Of a stretch of DNA of 64,000 nucleotides, positions 34,463 through 45,111 are shown one piece after another. Location: the NCBI RefSeq assembly GCF_900090235.1, contig NZ_LT607750.1, forward strand, positions 1,128,501-1,192,500. Direction: 5' to 3'. The notes under the pieces are model-generated. The model saw nothing but the letters and a program-made list of their open reading frames with translations. It was not told the origin of the DNA and did no database searches. A program made the position numbers and the translations under genes. Source of the stretch: Micromonospora echinaurantiaca. GTDB lineage: Bacteria > Actinomycetota > Actinomycetes > Mycobacteriales > Micromonosporaceae. Each line of letters begins with the position of its first letter. The first letter of the stretch is position 1.

Positions 34463-35968
34463 GTGACCCCCGGGCTGGACGTCGCGCTCCTGCTGGGGGC
34501 GGCCGTCCTGCTGGTCGCGGTCGGGGCGGTGCGGCTCTCCACCCGGCTAGGGGTGCCCAGCCTCCTGGTCTACCTGGCGCTCGGCGTGGGCATCGGCGAG
34601 GCCGGGCTGGGCATCCGCTTCGACGACGCCGAGCTGACCCGGACGCTCGGCTTCTGCGCCCTCATCGTGATCATCGCCGAGGGCGGCCTCTCCGCCCGGT
34701 GGAGCACGCTGCGGCCGGTGCTCGGGCTCGCCGCGGCGCTCTCCACGGTGGGCGTTGTGGTCAGCATCCTGGTCGTCGGGATCGCCGTACACCTGCTGCT
34801 CGGGCTGGACTGGCGGCTCGCCCTGCTCTACGGCGCGGTGCTCTCCTCCACCGACGCGGCGGCGGTCTTCGCCACCCTGCGCCGGCTGCGGCTGCCACCC
34901 CGGCTGGTGGCCACCCTGGAGGCCGAGTCCGGGATGAACGACGCCCCGGTGGTGCTGCTGGTGGTGTTGCTCTCCCGGGACGGTGGCGCCGCCGGGCACC
35001 CCTGGTGGTACGAGGTCGGCCTGGTCGGCTACGAGCTGGCCCTCGGCGCCCTGGTGGGGTTCGCCGCCGGCCTCGGCGGGCGGTGGGCGCTGCGGCGGGC
35101 CGCGCTGCCCTCGGCGGGGCTCTATCCGATCGCGGCGGTCGGGTTGACCGTGCTGGCGTACGCGGGCGGCGCGGTGCTGCACGCCTCCGGCTTCCTCGCC
35201 GTCTACGTGGCCGGGGTGCTGCTGGGCAACGCCCGGCTGCCGCACCGGCAGGCGATCCTCGGCTTCGCCGACGGGCTGGCCTGGCTGGCCCAGATCGGGC
35301 TCTTCGTGCTGCTCGGCCTGCTGGCCACGCCGAGCCGGCTGGACGCGGCGGTGCTGCCGGCGGTGGTCGCCGGGCTGGCGCTGGTGTTGCTCGCCCGCCC
35401 GCTGTCGGTGGCGGCGTCCGCGCTGCCGTTCCGGTTCGGCCTGCGCGAGCAGGCGTTCCTGTCCTGGGCCGGGCTGCGCGGGGCGGTGCCGATCGTGCTC
35501 GCCACCATCCCGCTCTCGGAACGGGTGCCGGGCGCGGACCGGCTCTTCGACGCGGTCTTCGTGCTGGTGGTGATCTTCACGCTGTTGCAGACCGGGACCC
35601 TCGGCCCGGTCGCCCGCTGGTTGCGGGTGACGGCGCCGGCCGAGGCGACCGAGATCCTGGTGGAGACCGCGCCGCTGGAGCGGATGCGGGCGGACCTGCT
35701 CCAGCTGGAGGTGCCGCCGGGGTCCCGGTTGGCCGGGGTGCACATCGACGAGCTGCGGCTGCCGCTGGGGGCGGCGGTGACGCTGGTGCTGCGCGACGGG
35801 GTGGGTTTCGTGCCGGGCCTGGACTTCCGTCTGAAGACCGGCGACAGCCTGTTGATCGTGGCCACCCACGGGGTGCGCGACGAGGCGGAGCGCCGGCTGC
35901 GGGCGGTCAGCCGGCGGGGTCGGCTGGCCCGCTGGTTTGGCGAGTACGGCGAGGATCGCGACGGTTGA
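34463..35968 (+). CDS. Monovalent cation/proton antiporter (CPA1 type) with RCK_C domain
   Basis: A 501-residue membrane antiporter. About twelve hydrophobic segments fill residues 5-395, including the ion-site motifs STDAAAVFATL and EAESGMNDAPVVL (the ND pair of electroneutral or K+-type antiporters), and SWAGLRGAVPIVLATIPL. The C-terminal ~100 residues (LLQLEVPPGSRLAGVHIDELRLP ... GDSLLIVATHG) form a TrkA-C/RCK_C regulatory domain, as in NhaP2/CvrA-type K+/H+ antiporters. It probably helps pH or K+ homeostasis. GTG 34463 is 22 bp after the DUF167 gene. Confidence 0.9.
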   Translation: MTPGLDVALLLGAAVLLVAVGAVRLSTRLGVPSLLVYLALGVGIGEAGLGIRFDDAELTRTLGFCALIVIIAEGGLSARWSTLRPVLGLAAALSTVGVVVSILVVGIAVHLLLGLDWRLALLYGAVLSSTDAAAVFATLRRLRLPPRLVATLEAESGMNDAPVVLLVVLLSRDGGAAGHPWWYEVGLVGYELALGALVGFAAGLGGRWALRRAALPSAGLYPIAAVGLTVLAYAGGAVLHASGFLAVYVAGVLLGNARLPHRQAILGFADGLAWLAQIGLFVLLGLLATPSRLDAAVLPAVVAGLALVLLARPLSVAASALPFRFGLREQAFLSWAGLRGAVPIVLATIPLSERVPGADRLFDAVFVLVVIFTLLQTGTLGPVARWLRVTAPAEATEILVETAPLERMRADLLQLEVPPGSRLAGVHIDELRLPLGAAVTLVLRDGVGFVPGLDFRLKTGDSLLIVATHGVRDEAERRLRAVSRRGRLARWFGEYGEDRDG

Positions 35969-36038
35969 TCTGCTAGCGTTCCCTTTGTCCCGATACGGCA
36001 TGACTCGGGGCTGAAAAGCGGAGCGACGGTGCGGCACG

Positions 36039-36067
36039 TTGTCGGACGCCTGTACGTTCCGTATTCT
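36039..36067 (+). promoter_or_regulatory. Promoter of the TraR/DksA-like gene (TTGTCG-17-TATTCT)
   Basis: TTGTCG (36039-36044), a 17-nt spacer and TATTCT (36062-36067) make a good housekeeping promoter. The start point would be near 36074, giving a leader of about 115 nt before ATG 36191. Confidence 0.65.
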
Positions 36068-36083
36068 TGCCAACCTCCGGAGT

Positions 36084-36112
36084 GCGCGGCCTCGTCGCCG
36101 CGCGCCCGTTTT
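36084..36112 (+). terminator. Terminator-like hairpin in the leader of the TraR/DksA-like gene
   Basis: GCGCGGC (36084-36090) pairs with GCCGCGC (36097-36103) over CTCGTC, and TTTT follows 5 nt later (36109-36112). It lies just after the expected transcription start, so it would act within the leader. The T run is short and offset, so termination strength is doubtful. Confidence 0.4.
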
Positions 36113-36190
36113 GTACCTGGGGGCGCCAATGCCGGCGACCCCTGTCCAGGTGCCGCGGACCGCCGCGGTTCCGCGGCCGAGGGAGCGACG

Positions 36191-36610
36191 ATGGCGAAGC
36201 CAGCCGAGACCAGGACCGCCGGCCGCAAGCCGGTGGCCAAGGCCACCCGCAGCGCGGCGGAGACCGAGAAGATCCGGGCGGCCCTGGCGGCACGGCGCGA
36301 CGAGTTGCGCGCCGAGTACGATCAGACGCTGAGCGAGATCACCGAGCTGCAGCGCGACCGGCTGACCGACTCGGCCGGGGACGACCAGGCCGACACCGGC
36401 ACTAAGACGTTCGAGCGGGAGCAGGAGATCTCCCTCGCCAACAGCATCCTGGAACGGATCACGCAGGTCGAGCGCGCGTTGGAACGGCTCGACGAGGGCG
36501 GCTACGGCTGGTGCGAGCGGTGCGGCAACCCGATCCCGGTGGAGCGGCTCGCCGCCTTCCCGTCGGCCACCCTCTGCGTGACCTGCAAGCAGCTGGAGGA
36601 GCGGCGCTGA
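36191..36610 (+). CDS. TraR/DksA-family C4 zinc-finger protein
   Basis: A 139-residue protein with a long helical hairpin (EKIRAALAARRDELRAEYDQTLSEITELQ ... ILERITQVERALERLDEGGYGWC, split around a short acidic loop DSAGDDQADTG) and a C4 zinc finger CERCGNPIPVERLAAFPSATLCVTC. DksA relatives insert the hairpin into the RNA polymerase secondary channel to adjust promoter output, often with ppGpp; whether this actinobacterial member does so is not established. ATG 36191 has GGGAGCGACG upstream. It has its own promoter and a structured leader, and precedes lspA by 61 bp. Confidence 0.9.
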   Translation: MAKPAETRTAGRKPVAKATRSAAETEKIRAALAARRDELRAEYDQTLSEITELQRDRLTDSAGDDQADTGTKTFEREQEISLANSILERITQVERALERLDEGGYGWCERCGNPIPVERLAAFPSATLCVTCKQLEERR

Positions 36611-36671
36611 GGTCCGCTCCCCGGCGGCGCCGGAGACGGTGAGCGATCACCGCCGACTCGATGGGGAGCAG

Positions 36672-37292
36672 ATGACCGCAGCACCGTCCGCCGAGCCTGG
36701 CCGCGCCGAGCCGGGCGGTCGCCGGCTCCGACCCCGGGCCGTCGCGCTGCTCGGCGCGGTCGCGCTGGTCGCTCTGGTGGCCGACGTGGTCACCAAGCAC
36801 TGGGCCCTGGCTGCCCTGACCGACCGCGAGCCGGTCCGGCTGCTCGGTGGGGCCATCTACCTGAGCCTGGTCCGCAACAGCGGCGCCGCCTGGAGCATCG
36901 GCTCCGACCACACCTGGGTCTTCCCGCTGATCACCATCGGCGTGGTCGGCTGGATCATCTGGATGGCGTTGCGGCTGCGCTCGACCCCGTGGGCGGTCTC
37001 GCTCGGCCTGGTGCTCGGCGGGGCGCTCGGCAACCTGATGGACCGGATCTTCCGGGCGCCCGCCCCGTTCCACGGCCACGTGGTCGACATGGTCAGCGTC
37101 TTCGGGCCGTACGGCGAGTACTTCCCGGTGTTCAACGTGGCCGACAGCTCGCTGGTCTGCGGCGTGGTGCTCGCCGTGCTGCTGGAACTCACCGGCCGTC
37201 AGCGCGACGGCGGGCGGGTCGGCCGCGACGGCCGCCCGGTCGCGGCCGGCGACCCGGCGGCGGCCGGTGTCGAGCAGCGGGAGCGGGCGTGA
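36672..37292 (+). CDS. lspA: Lipoprotein signal peptidase II
   Basis: Membrane aspartyl protease that removes signal peptides from prolipoproteins, such as the two lipoproteins encoded later in the window. The 206-residue protein has four membrane segments with family motifs [35 protein letters not shown] (first catalytic Asp) and [12 protein letters not shown] (second catalytic Asp). I take ATG 36672 (GGGGAG just upstream); GTG 36639 is an alternative. A hydrophilic C-terminal tail of ~30 residues is extra. Overlaps the next gene by 4 bp (GTGA). Confidence 0.95.
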   Translation: MTAAPSAEPGRAEPGGRRLRPRAVALLGAVALVALVADVVTKHWALAALTDREPVRLLGGAIYLSLVRNSGAAWSIGSDHTWVFPLITIGVVGWIIWMALRLRSTPWAVSLGLVLGGALGNLMDRIFRAPAPFHGHVVDMVSVFGPYGEYFPVFNVADSSLVCGVVLAVLLELTGRQRDGGRVGRDGRPVAAGDPAAAGVEQRERA

Positions 37293-38233
37293 CCTCGGCG
37301 TTCGCCGCGGGCGGCGACCACCGTTCGCTGCCGGTGCCCGACGGCCTCGACGGGATGCGGCTGGACCAGGCGGTGTCCCGGCTCTTCGGGCTGTCCCGGA
37401 CCGCCGCCGCGGCCCTGGTGGACGCCGGGGACGCGCTGGTCGACGGCGTGCGACGGCCCAACTCGCACAAGGTCAAGGCGGGCTCGTGGCTGGAGGTGAC
37501 GCTGCCCGCGCCGGCCGCGCCGCCGACCGTGGTGCCGCAGGCGGTGCCCGGGCTGCGGGTGGTCTACGCCGACGAAGACATCGTGGTGGTGGACAAGCCG
37601 GTCGGGGTCGCCGCCCACCCCAGCCCGGGCTGGACCGGCCCGACGGTGATCGGCGGGCTGGCCGCGATCGGTCACCGCATCTCCACCAGCGGCGCCGCCG
37701 AGCGGCAGGGCGTGGTGCACCGGCTGGACGTGGGCACCACCGGGATCATGGTGGTGGCCAAGAGCGAGCAGGCGTACAGCGCGTTGAAGCGGGCGTTCAA
37801 GTACCGGGAGGTGGACAAGCGCTACCACGCGGTGGTGCAGGGCCACCTGGACCCGCTGCGCGGCACCATCGACGCCCCGATCGACCGGCACCCCACCCAC
37901 GACTACCGCTGGGCGGTGGTCTCCGGCGGCAAGCCGAGCATCACCCACTACGACACGGTCGAGGCGTTCCCGGCGGCGAGCCTGGTCGACGTGCGGCTGG
38001 AGACCGGGCGTACCCACCAGATCCGGGTGCACTTCTCCACCCTGCGCCACCCGTGTGTGGGCGACCTCACCTACGGCGCCGACCCCACCCTGTCGGCCCG
38101 GCTCGGCCTGGCCAGACAGTGGCTGCACGCCCGCGCGTTGAGCTTCCTGCACCCCCGAACGGGGGACGAGGTCAGCTTCGTCAGCGACTACCCTGACGAC
38201 CTGGAGCGCGCGCTCGAGATCCTCCGCGACTGA
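37289..38233 (+). CDS. rluD: RluA/RluD-family 23S rRNA pseudouridine synthase
   Basis: Isomerises uridines in 23S rRNA. The 314-residue protein has an N-terminal S4-like RNA-binding domain ([32 protein letters not shown]), the catalytic motif [19 protein letters not shown] with the nucleophilic Asp, [35 protein letters not shown] and the RLFLHA-like [13 protein letters not shown]. Translation is coupled to lspA, an arrangement conserved in many bacteria. The symbol follows the family; exact target sites are not determined here. Confidence 0.92.
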   Translation: MTSAFAAGGDHRSLPVPDGLDGMRLDQAVSRLFGLSRTAAAALVDAGDALVDGVRRPNSHKVKAGSWLEVTLPAPAAPPTVVPQAVPGLRVVYADEDIVVVDKPVGVAAHPSPGWTGPTVIGGLAAIGHRISTSGAAERQGVVHRLDVGTTGIMVVAKSEQAYSALKRAFKYREVDKRYHAVVQGHLDPLRGTIDAPIDRHPTHDYRWAVVSGGKPSITHYDTVEAFPAASLVDVRLETGRTHQIRVHFSTLRHPCVGDLTYGADPTLSARLGLARQWLHARALSFLHPRTGDEVSFVSDYPDDLERALEILRD

Positions 38234-38277
38234 GCGGCGCGCCCGTCCGAGACGATCCGACGAGGGGACCTCCGCCC

Positions 38278-39285
38278 GTGCGCGCCGGCGATCTGCTGCG
38301 GCAGTTGGACCAGCGGCTGTTGCCGCGGCTGGCCACGGCCGTGGCCCGGCTGGGCCACGGCCCGGCCCGGCCGCGCCTGCTGCCGTCGGTGGCGCTGCTG
38401 TCCTGCGCGGCGGTGCTGCTCACCGCGGTCTGGGCCACCGACGACCGGCCGGTCGGCGACCCGACCGTCGGCGAGGTGACCCGGGTCGGGGTGGCCAACG
38501 GCGAGTCCATCCCGGGCTACCTGCGGGCCGCCACGGCCGACCTGGCCACCCTGCCGAGCGCCGCCGCGACGCCGGGCGACGGCACGTACGCCCTGGTGTC
38601 GCTCTCCACCTACCTGACGCCGCAGCGGCTGGCCGCGGTCGTCGGGGACGTGTCGGTCGCCGAGGTCTTCGGTCGGGTGCCGCTGCCGGACCGGCAGACG
38701 GAGATCGTCCGCCTGCCCGCCCAGCGGGTGCCCGACGACGTGGTCGGCGCGATGGCCGACCTCGCCGCGCGCAAGGACCGGGAGGCGGCCGACTACCGGA
38801 CCCGGGCCGCCGGCGCCGCCGACCCCGAGCTGCGCCAGGTGTACGCCAGCGGCGCCGAGGTGGCGGCGGCGGAGGCGGCCGCGTACCGGTCGGGCTGCGC
38901 GTGCGTCTACGCGGCGGTGGTCCGCGCCGAACCGGCGGCGCTGCGCGGGGTGGCCACCCGGCCCGACGTCCGGGTCGTCGACCCGGCCCCCGAGGTGCGC
39001 CGGCTGGACCGGACCGTCTTCACCCCGCCGCTGCCCGAGCAACGGGACGTGGCCCGGCCGCCGGCCGACGGCGGTCTCGCCTCGCCGGCCCCGACCGGCA
39101 GCACCGAGCCGGCCACCCGCAGCCCGGCCGCGGTCCCGTCGGCGGGCGATCCGTCGGAACCCGCACCGACCGTGACAGATCCGTCACGTCCGCCGTCGCC
39201 GCCCGCGCCGCCGGCGACCCGGTCGCCCACCCCGCCGACCTCGATGGACGCGACCGAGGGTAGTCCCGCGGCATCGTCACCGTGA
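38278..39285 (+). CDS. Membrane-anchored protein of unknown function
   Basis: A 335-residue protein not recognised as a named family. A short basic N-terminus with RARPRLLPSV-like character precedes one membrane segment (VALLSCAAVLLTAVWAT, about residues 38-55). The probable extracytoplasmic part has YALVSLSTYLTPQRLAAVVGD, an Ala-rich helical stretch (ELRQVYASGAEVAAAEAAAYRSGCACVYAAVV) with a Cys-x-Cys, and a C-terminal ~85-residue Pro/Ser/Thr-rich tail typical of a wall-spanning or disordered segment. GTG 38278 has GAGGGGAC about 10 nt upstream. It may share a unit with the ATPase and DUF2567-like genes that follow on the same strand. Confidence 0.75.
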   Translation: MRAGDLLRQLDQRLLPRLATAVARLGHGPARPRLLPSVALLSCAAVLLTAVWATDDRPVGDPTVGEVTRVGVANGESIPGYLRAATADLATLPSAAATPGDGTYALVSLSTYLTPQRLAAVVGDVSVAEVFGRVPLPDRQTEIVRLPAQRVPDDVVGAMADLAARKDREAADYRTRAAGAADPELRQVYASGAEVAAAEAAAYRSGCACVYAAVVRAEPAALRGVATRPDVRVVDPAPEVRRLDRTVFTPPLPEQRDVARPPADGGLASPAPTGSTEPATRSPAAVPSAGDPSEPAPTVTDPSRPPSPPAPPATRSPTPPTSMDATEGSPAASSP

Positions 39286-39386
39286 CGATCGGGTACGGGG
39301 GGAAGGTGCGCGGACGGGTGTGGCCCGAATAGGGTTTGGTTCGTAGCCTGTCAGGCGGAGTTCGACGGCGCTGGGGAGGGCGAGCC

Positions 39387-40808
39387 TTGGACGGCAGCGA
39401 GACCGGCTGGGGTCGGCCGGCCGAACCAGCACCGCGGTTGCGGGCGCTGCTCGACCGCGCCCGCCTCGCCGGCCGGGGCGCCGAGCAGCCGGAGCCCGAG
39501 CGGCGGGTCGACGAGCCGCTGCCCCCGCCCGGGCCGCTGTCCCCGCCCGGGCCGCTGTCCCCGCCCGAGGCGTTGCCCCGGCGCTCGGCGGGCAACGGCT
39601 ACGCCGGGTCGGCGCGGCCGGTGAACCCCGCGGGCGAGCGGTCGTACGGTGCGGATCCCGGTTACCGGGCGGAAGCGACCTACCGGGTCGACCCGGCGTA
39701 CCGGGCGGAGCCGGCGTACCGGCCCGAGCCGGGACACCCGGGCGAGCCGGCGTACCGGGTGCCGGAGCCGCGCCGGCCGGAGCCACCCGAGTCGCGGTAC
39801 GCGCTGCTGGACAACGGCGGCTACCGCCCCGAACCGCCTCCGGGGGAGTCGCGGTACGCGCTGCTCGACCGGGGGGCCTACCGCCCCGAGCGCGGCTACC
39901 CGCCGCCGTCGCCCGCCCCCGCACCCGCTCCGCCCGCGCCCGCGCCCGCCGAGCGGGGCTACCCGGCGCGGGTCGAATGGCGGCCGCGCGGCGCGGAGTC
40001 CGACCTGGAGCGGGCCGCCGCGGTGCTCCGCCGCGAGCTGGGCAGCCCGCGGGTGCTCGCCTTCGCCAACCCCAAGGGCGGCGTGCACAAGACCACCGCC
40101 ACCGTGCTCGCCGCGGCGACCGTCGGCAGCGTACGCGGGCGGGGCGTGCTGGCCTGGGACGACAACGAGCTGCGCGGCACGCTCGGGCTGCGCGCCGGCA
40201 GCGCCCGGCACGCCCGGACCATCCGGCACCTGGTCACCGACCTCGCCCAGATCGAGATCCGGGAGGGCAACGACCTGCTGGAGACCCTCGACGACTACCT
40301 GCGGCACGCCTCCGACGGCTCGTACGACGTGCTGGCCGGCGAGGAGAGCCCGCGGTTCGCCCAGCGGCTCGACCAGTTCACCGTCCGGCGGGTGCTGGAG
40401 CTGCTGCGGCGTACCCACGAGGTGGTCTGTGTGGACACCGGCAACAACGTGGAGAGCGACAACTGGCGCACCGTGATGCAGGCCGCCGACCAGCTGGTGG
40501 TCACCACCGTGCCCCGCGAGGACGCCGCGTTCAGCGCCGACTGGATGCTCGACCTGCTGCACGAGGTCGGCATGGGTGAGCTGGCGGAGAACGCGGTGAC
40601 GCTGATCTCCTGCCCCACGCCGGGCCGCTCGCCGTTGCAGGACGACCTGGAGAAGCACTTCGCCAGCCGCACCCGGGCGGTGGCGGTGGTCCCGTACGAC
40701 CCGGCGCTGGAGACCGGTTCCTCGATCGAGTACCACCAGCTCCAGCCGGAGACCCGGCAGGCGTGGCTGCGGGCGGCCGCGGTGATGCTGGAGCCGTTCG
40801 CCCGGTGA
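39387..40808 (+). CDS. ParA/MinD-like ATPase with altered Walker A (KGGVHKTT)
   Basis: A 473-residue protein with a ~200-residue disordered N-terminus rich in Pro, Tyr, Arg and Glu that contains repeated YR-x-E/D-P and ESRYALLD motifs, followed by a deviant Walker ATPase domain. The Walker A is PKGGVHKTT (Lys230 to Thr237), with His where the family has Gly (KGGVGKTT); both Lys residues remain. Further motifs are VLAWDDNELRGTLG, VCVDTGNNVESDN (Walker B region) and a C-terminal VPYDPALETGSSI. The layout recalls actinobacterial MinD-like proteins linked to ESX secretion or to polarity. TTG 39387 is chosen because GGGGAGGG lies 6 nt upstream; a longer in-frame start at 39336 lacks one. Role unknown. 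Confidence 0.85.
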   Translation: MDGSETGWGRPAEPAPRLRALLDRARLAGRGAEQPEPERRVDEPLPPPGPLSPPGPLSPPEALPRRSAGNGYAGSARPVNPAGERSYGADPGYRAEATYRVDPAYRAEPAYRPEPGHPGEPAYRVPEPRRPEPPESRYALLDNGGYRPEPPPGESRYALLDRGAYRPERGYPPPSPAPAPAPPAPAPAERGYPARVEWRPRGAESDLERAAAVLRRELGSPRVLAFANPKGGVHKTTATVLAAATVGSVRGRGVLAWDDNELRGTLGLRAGSARHARTIRHLVTDLAQIEIREGNDLLETLDDYLRHASDGSYDVLAGEESPRFAQRLDQFTVRRVLELLRRTHEVVCVDTGNNVESDNWRTVMQAADQLVVTTVPREDAAFSADWMLDLLHEVGMGELAENAVTLISCPTPGRSPLQDDLEKHFASRTRAVAVVPYDPALETGSSIEYHQLQPETRQAWLRAAAVMLEPFAR

Positions 40809-40864
40809 GCGGGTCTGTCGCCACCGGCGACCCGGCGCCCCGCCCGGCCTGAGAGGATCACCGG

Positions 40865-41896
40865 GTGAGCCCGGACACCCCCGACCGCGACCGGCCCGGC
40901 ACCCGCCCCGACGAGGCGGGTCCGACCACACCGACCGACGCCGCCGTGCCGCCGCCCGCCGCGGCGGCTCCGGCGTGGCCGGCCACCGACCGGCCCGCGG
41001 TTCCCGCCGACGCGGACCGGCCGCGGTACGTCGACGGCGCCGGCCCGGGCGGGTCGCGACGGCCGGAGCCGGCCGACGGGGACCGGCCGCGGTACGTGGA
41101 CGGCGTCGACCCGGACGGGTCGCGGTGGCCGGAGCCGGCCGGTGCGGACCGGCCGCGGTACGTGGACTCCGGCGAGGCGGCGGCGTGGCAGGTCGAGCGG
41201 GGCGCGGCGGCGGAGGTGTGGCCGGCCGGCCGGCGGCCGGACGAGCCGGAGCTGCCGCGTCGGCGGGCGCTGCGGCTCGGCGCCCTCGCCGCCTGCGCGC
41301 TGGCCCTGCTCGGGGTGCCGCTCGGGCTGCTCTGGGCGGCCCTCGCGCCGGACACCCCGGTGATCAAGGCGCCCGACGGGGCCGTCTACGCCCAGCCGCA
41401 GCCCGAACAGCCGATCGCCGCCGACGGCTGGTTCAGCCTGCTGGGGCTCGGCTTCGGGGTGCTGGCCGCGATCGCGCTCTGGTTGGTGCTGCGCCGGGTG
41501 CGGGGGCCGGTCGGGCTCTTCGCCGCCACCCTCGGCGCGTTCGGCGCCGCGCTGGTCGCCTGGCAGGTCGGGCGCCGGATCGGGCTGGCCACGTTCGAGC
41601 GGCTGCTGCAGACCGCCCCGGACGGCCGGGCCTTCAGCAAACCGGCCGACCTGCGCGCCGGCGGCGTCGACCTGGTGCTCGGCGTGCTGCCGGTGCCGCA
41701 CGGCAACCTGCTGCTGCCCGCGTTCGGCGCCGCGGTGACGTACACCCTGCTGGCCGGCTGGTCGCGGTGGCCGTCGCTGCGCCCGGAGCCCGAGCTCGGC
41801 GCGGCCGGGCTCAGTTCGGTGTCGGTGGCGACGCCAGCTCCGCCAGCGGCACCGGAACCGCCCGCACCTGGCGCAGCAGAGCCGCCTCGCGATTGA
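40865..41896 (+). CDS. DUF2567-like membrane protein with repeat-containing N-terminus
   Basis: A 343-residue protein. The N-terminal ~130 residues are hydrophilic and include three copies of a 22-residue unit starting DRPRYVD. The C-terminal half has four membrane segments (LGALAACALALLGVPLGLLWAAL, WFSLLGLGFGVLAAIALWLVL, GLFAATLGAFGAALVAWQVG, LLLPAFGAAVTYTLLAGW) and an extracytoplasmic segment KAPDGAVYAQPQPEQPIAADGWF, typical of DUF2567 proteins of actinobacteria. GTG 40865 has GAGAGG upstream. Its last 86 bp overlap the convergent LON-domain gene. Function unknown. Confidence 0.8.
   Translation: MSPDTPDRDRPGTRPDEAGPTTPTDAAVPPPAAAAPAWPATDRPAVPADADRPRYVDGAGPGGSRRPEPADGDRPRYVDGVDPDGSRWPEPAGADRPRYVDSGEAAAWQVERGAAAEVWPAGRRPDEPELPRRRALRLGALAACALALLGVPLGLLWAALAPDTPVIKAPDGAVYAQPQPEQPIAADGWFSLLGLGFGVLAAIALWLVLRRVRGPVGLFAATLGAFGAALVAWQVGRRIGLATFERLLQTAPDGRAFSKPADLRAGGVDLVLGVLPVPHGNLLLPAFGAAVTYTLLAGWSRWPSLRPEPELGAAGLSSVSVATPAPPAAPEPPAPGAAEPPRD
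41014..41163 (+). repeat. 66-bp in-frame tandem repeat
   Basis: An identical 17-18-nt core (GGACCGGCCGCGGTACGT) starts at 41014, 41080 and 41146, exactly 66 bp apart, and the sequence between cores is largely conserved (PGGSR/PDGSR, PEPA). It encodes 22-residue units and keeps frame. Confidence 0.9.
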
Positions 41897-42515
41897 GCAG
41901 CCGCAGCTCGGCGCGGAGCCGGGCCGCGGTGTCGTCGATGGCGAGCAGCCGCTGCCGGTCGGCGACGGTCAGCGCGGCCGTCGCGGCCACCAGGTGCGAC
42001 AGCACCGTCGGGTCCTCCGGCAGCTGCTCGGAGATCTCCTCCGGGTCGGCGCGGACCAGGCCCAGGTACTGCCGGAACACCGCGATCACCCGGGCGGCCA
42101 GCAGTTCGGCGGTCTCGTCCGGGCCGCCCGGCTCGGGCAGCCACTCCACCTCGGCGGTGAGGTAGGGCGCGGAGCGGGCGTCGACGTCGGCGATCCGGAA
42201 CCGGCGCTTGCCGACCGTGACGATGTCGAAGCCCCCGTCGTCGAGCTCGGTGACCTGGCGCAGCTCGGCGGTGCAGCCGATGTCGTGCAGCGTGACGTCG
42301 CCGCCGCCCGGCGTCGGCCGGCCGTCCGGCCCGGTCGGGGCGACCTCCCAGCCCTTCCGGATGGCCACCACACCGAACTCGCGCGGGGCACCGGCGGGCA
42401 GCCCGACCAGGTGCCGCACCAGCGCCCGGTAGCGCTCCTCGAAGATGTGCAGCGGCAGCACCAGGCCGGGGAAGAGCACCGTTCCGAGCGGGAACACCGG
42501 CAGCCGCGCAGTCAC
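41811..42515 (-). CDS. LON substrate-binding-domain protein
   Basis: A 234-residue stand-alone Lon N-terminal (PUA-like) domain protein, without the protease or ATPase parts. It starts MTARLPVFPLGTVLFPGLVLPLHIFEERYRALV (shown here only in part by motif), has DIGCTAELRQVTELDDGGFDIVTVGKRRFRI, and ends in a helical bundle. GTG 42515 is preferred because TACCCT lies 7 nt upstream (leaderless); the frame extends 16 codons more. The 3-prime end overlaps the convergent DUF2567-like gene by 86 bp. Role unknown; such proteins may recruit substrates. Confidence 0.88.
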   Translation of the reverse strand: MTARLPVFPLGTVLFPGLVLPLHIFEERYRALVRHLVGLPAGAPREFGVVAIRKGWEVAPTGPDGRPTPGGGDVTLHDIGCTAELRQVTELDDGGFDIVTVGKRRFRIADVDARSAPYLTAEVEWLPEPGGPDETAELLAARVIAVFRQYLGLVRADPEEISEQLPEDPTVLSHLVAATAALTVADRQRLLAIDDTAARLRAELRLLNREAALLRQVRAVPVPLAELASPPTPN

Positions 42516-42522
42516 GCCGTCG

Positions 42523-42528
42523 AGGGTA
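42523..42528 (-). promoter_or_regulatory. -10 element (TACCCT) of the LON-domain gene
   Basis: TACCCT on the minus strand lies 7 nt before the GTG start, with no ribosome-binding site. It shares a 107-bp divergent region with the hisD promoter. Confidence 0.5.
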
Positions 42529-42609
42529 GCCCGGCCCCGCCCGGGCGGCGTGTCCCGGCTCACCGTCCCGTCGTACGGGCGGCGCCGGTCGTCGCCGGGG
42601 CCGGCCGCC

Positions 42610-42615
42610 TAGACT
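42610..42615 (+). promoter_or_regulatory. -10 element (TAGACT) of the his operon
   Basis: TAGACT ends 7 nt before GTG 42623, fitting a leaderless hisD mRNA. No His-rich leader peptide or terminator is visible upstream, so there is no sign of attenuation. Confidence 0.55.
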
Positions 42616-42622
42616 CGCAAGG

Positions 42623-45065
<2,443 letters not shown>

Positions 45066-45077
45066 GCGCGCACAGCG

Positions 45078-45111
45078 GAGCCCCGCGGTCACGAACGAAA
45101 GGTTGCACAGC
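45078..45111 (+). repeat. Short repeat supplying the hisB translation start region (copy B)
   Basis: Matches the 33 nt before mraY (copy A, 22855-22887) closely in the first 21 positions and in the run up to the ATG. It carries the ribosome-binding stretch GAAAGG. Confidence 0.6.

Noticed and set aside
36067..36405. Alternative Cys/Arg-rich frame in the leader of the TraR/DksA-like gene
   Set aside because: It overlaps the real gene out of frame and its composition is that of a shadow.
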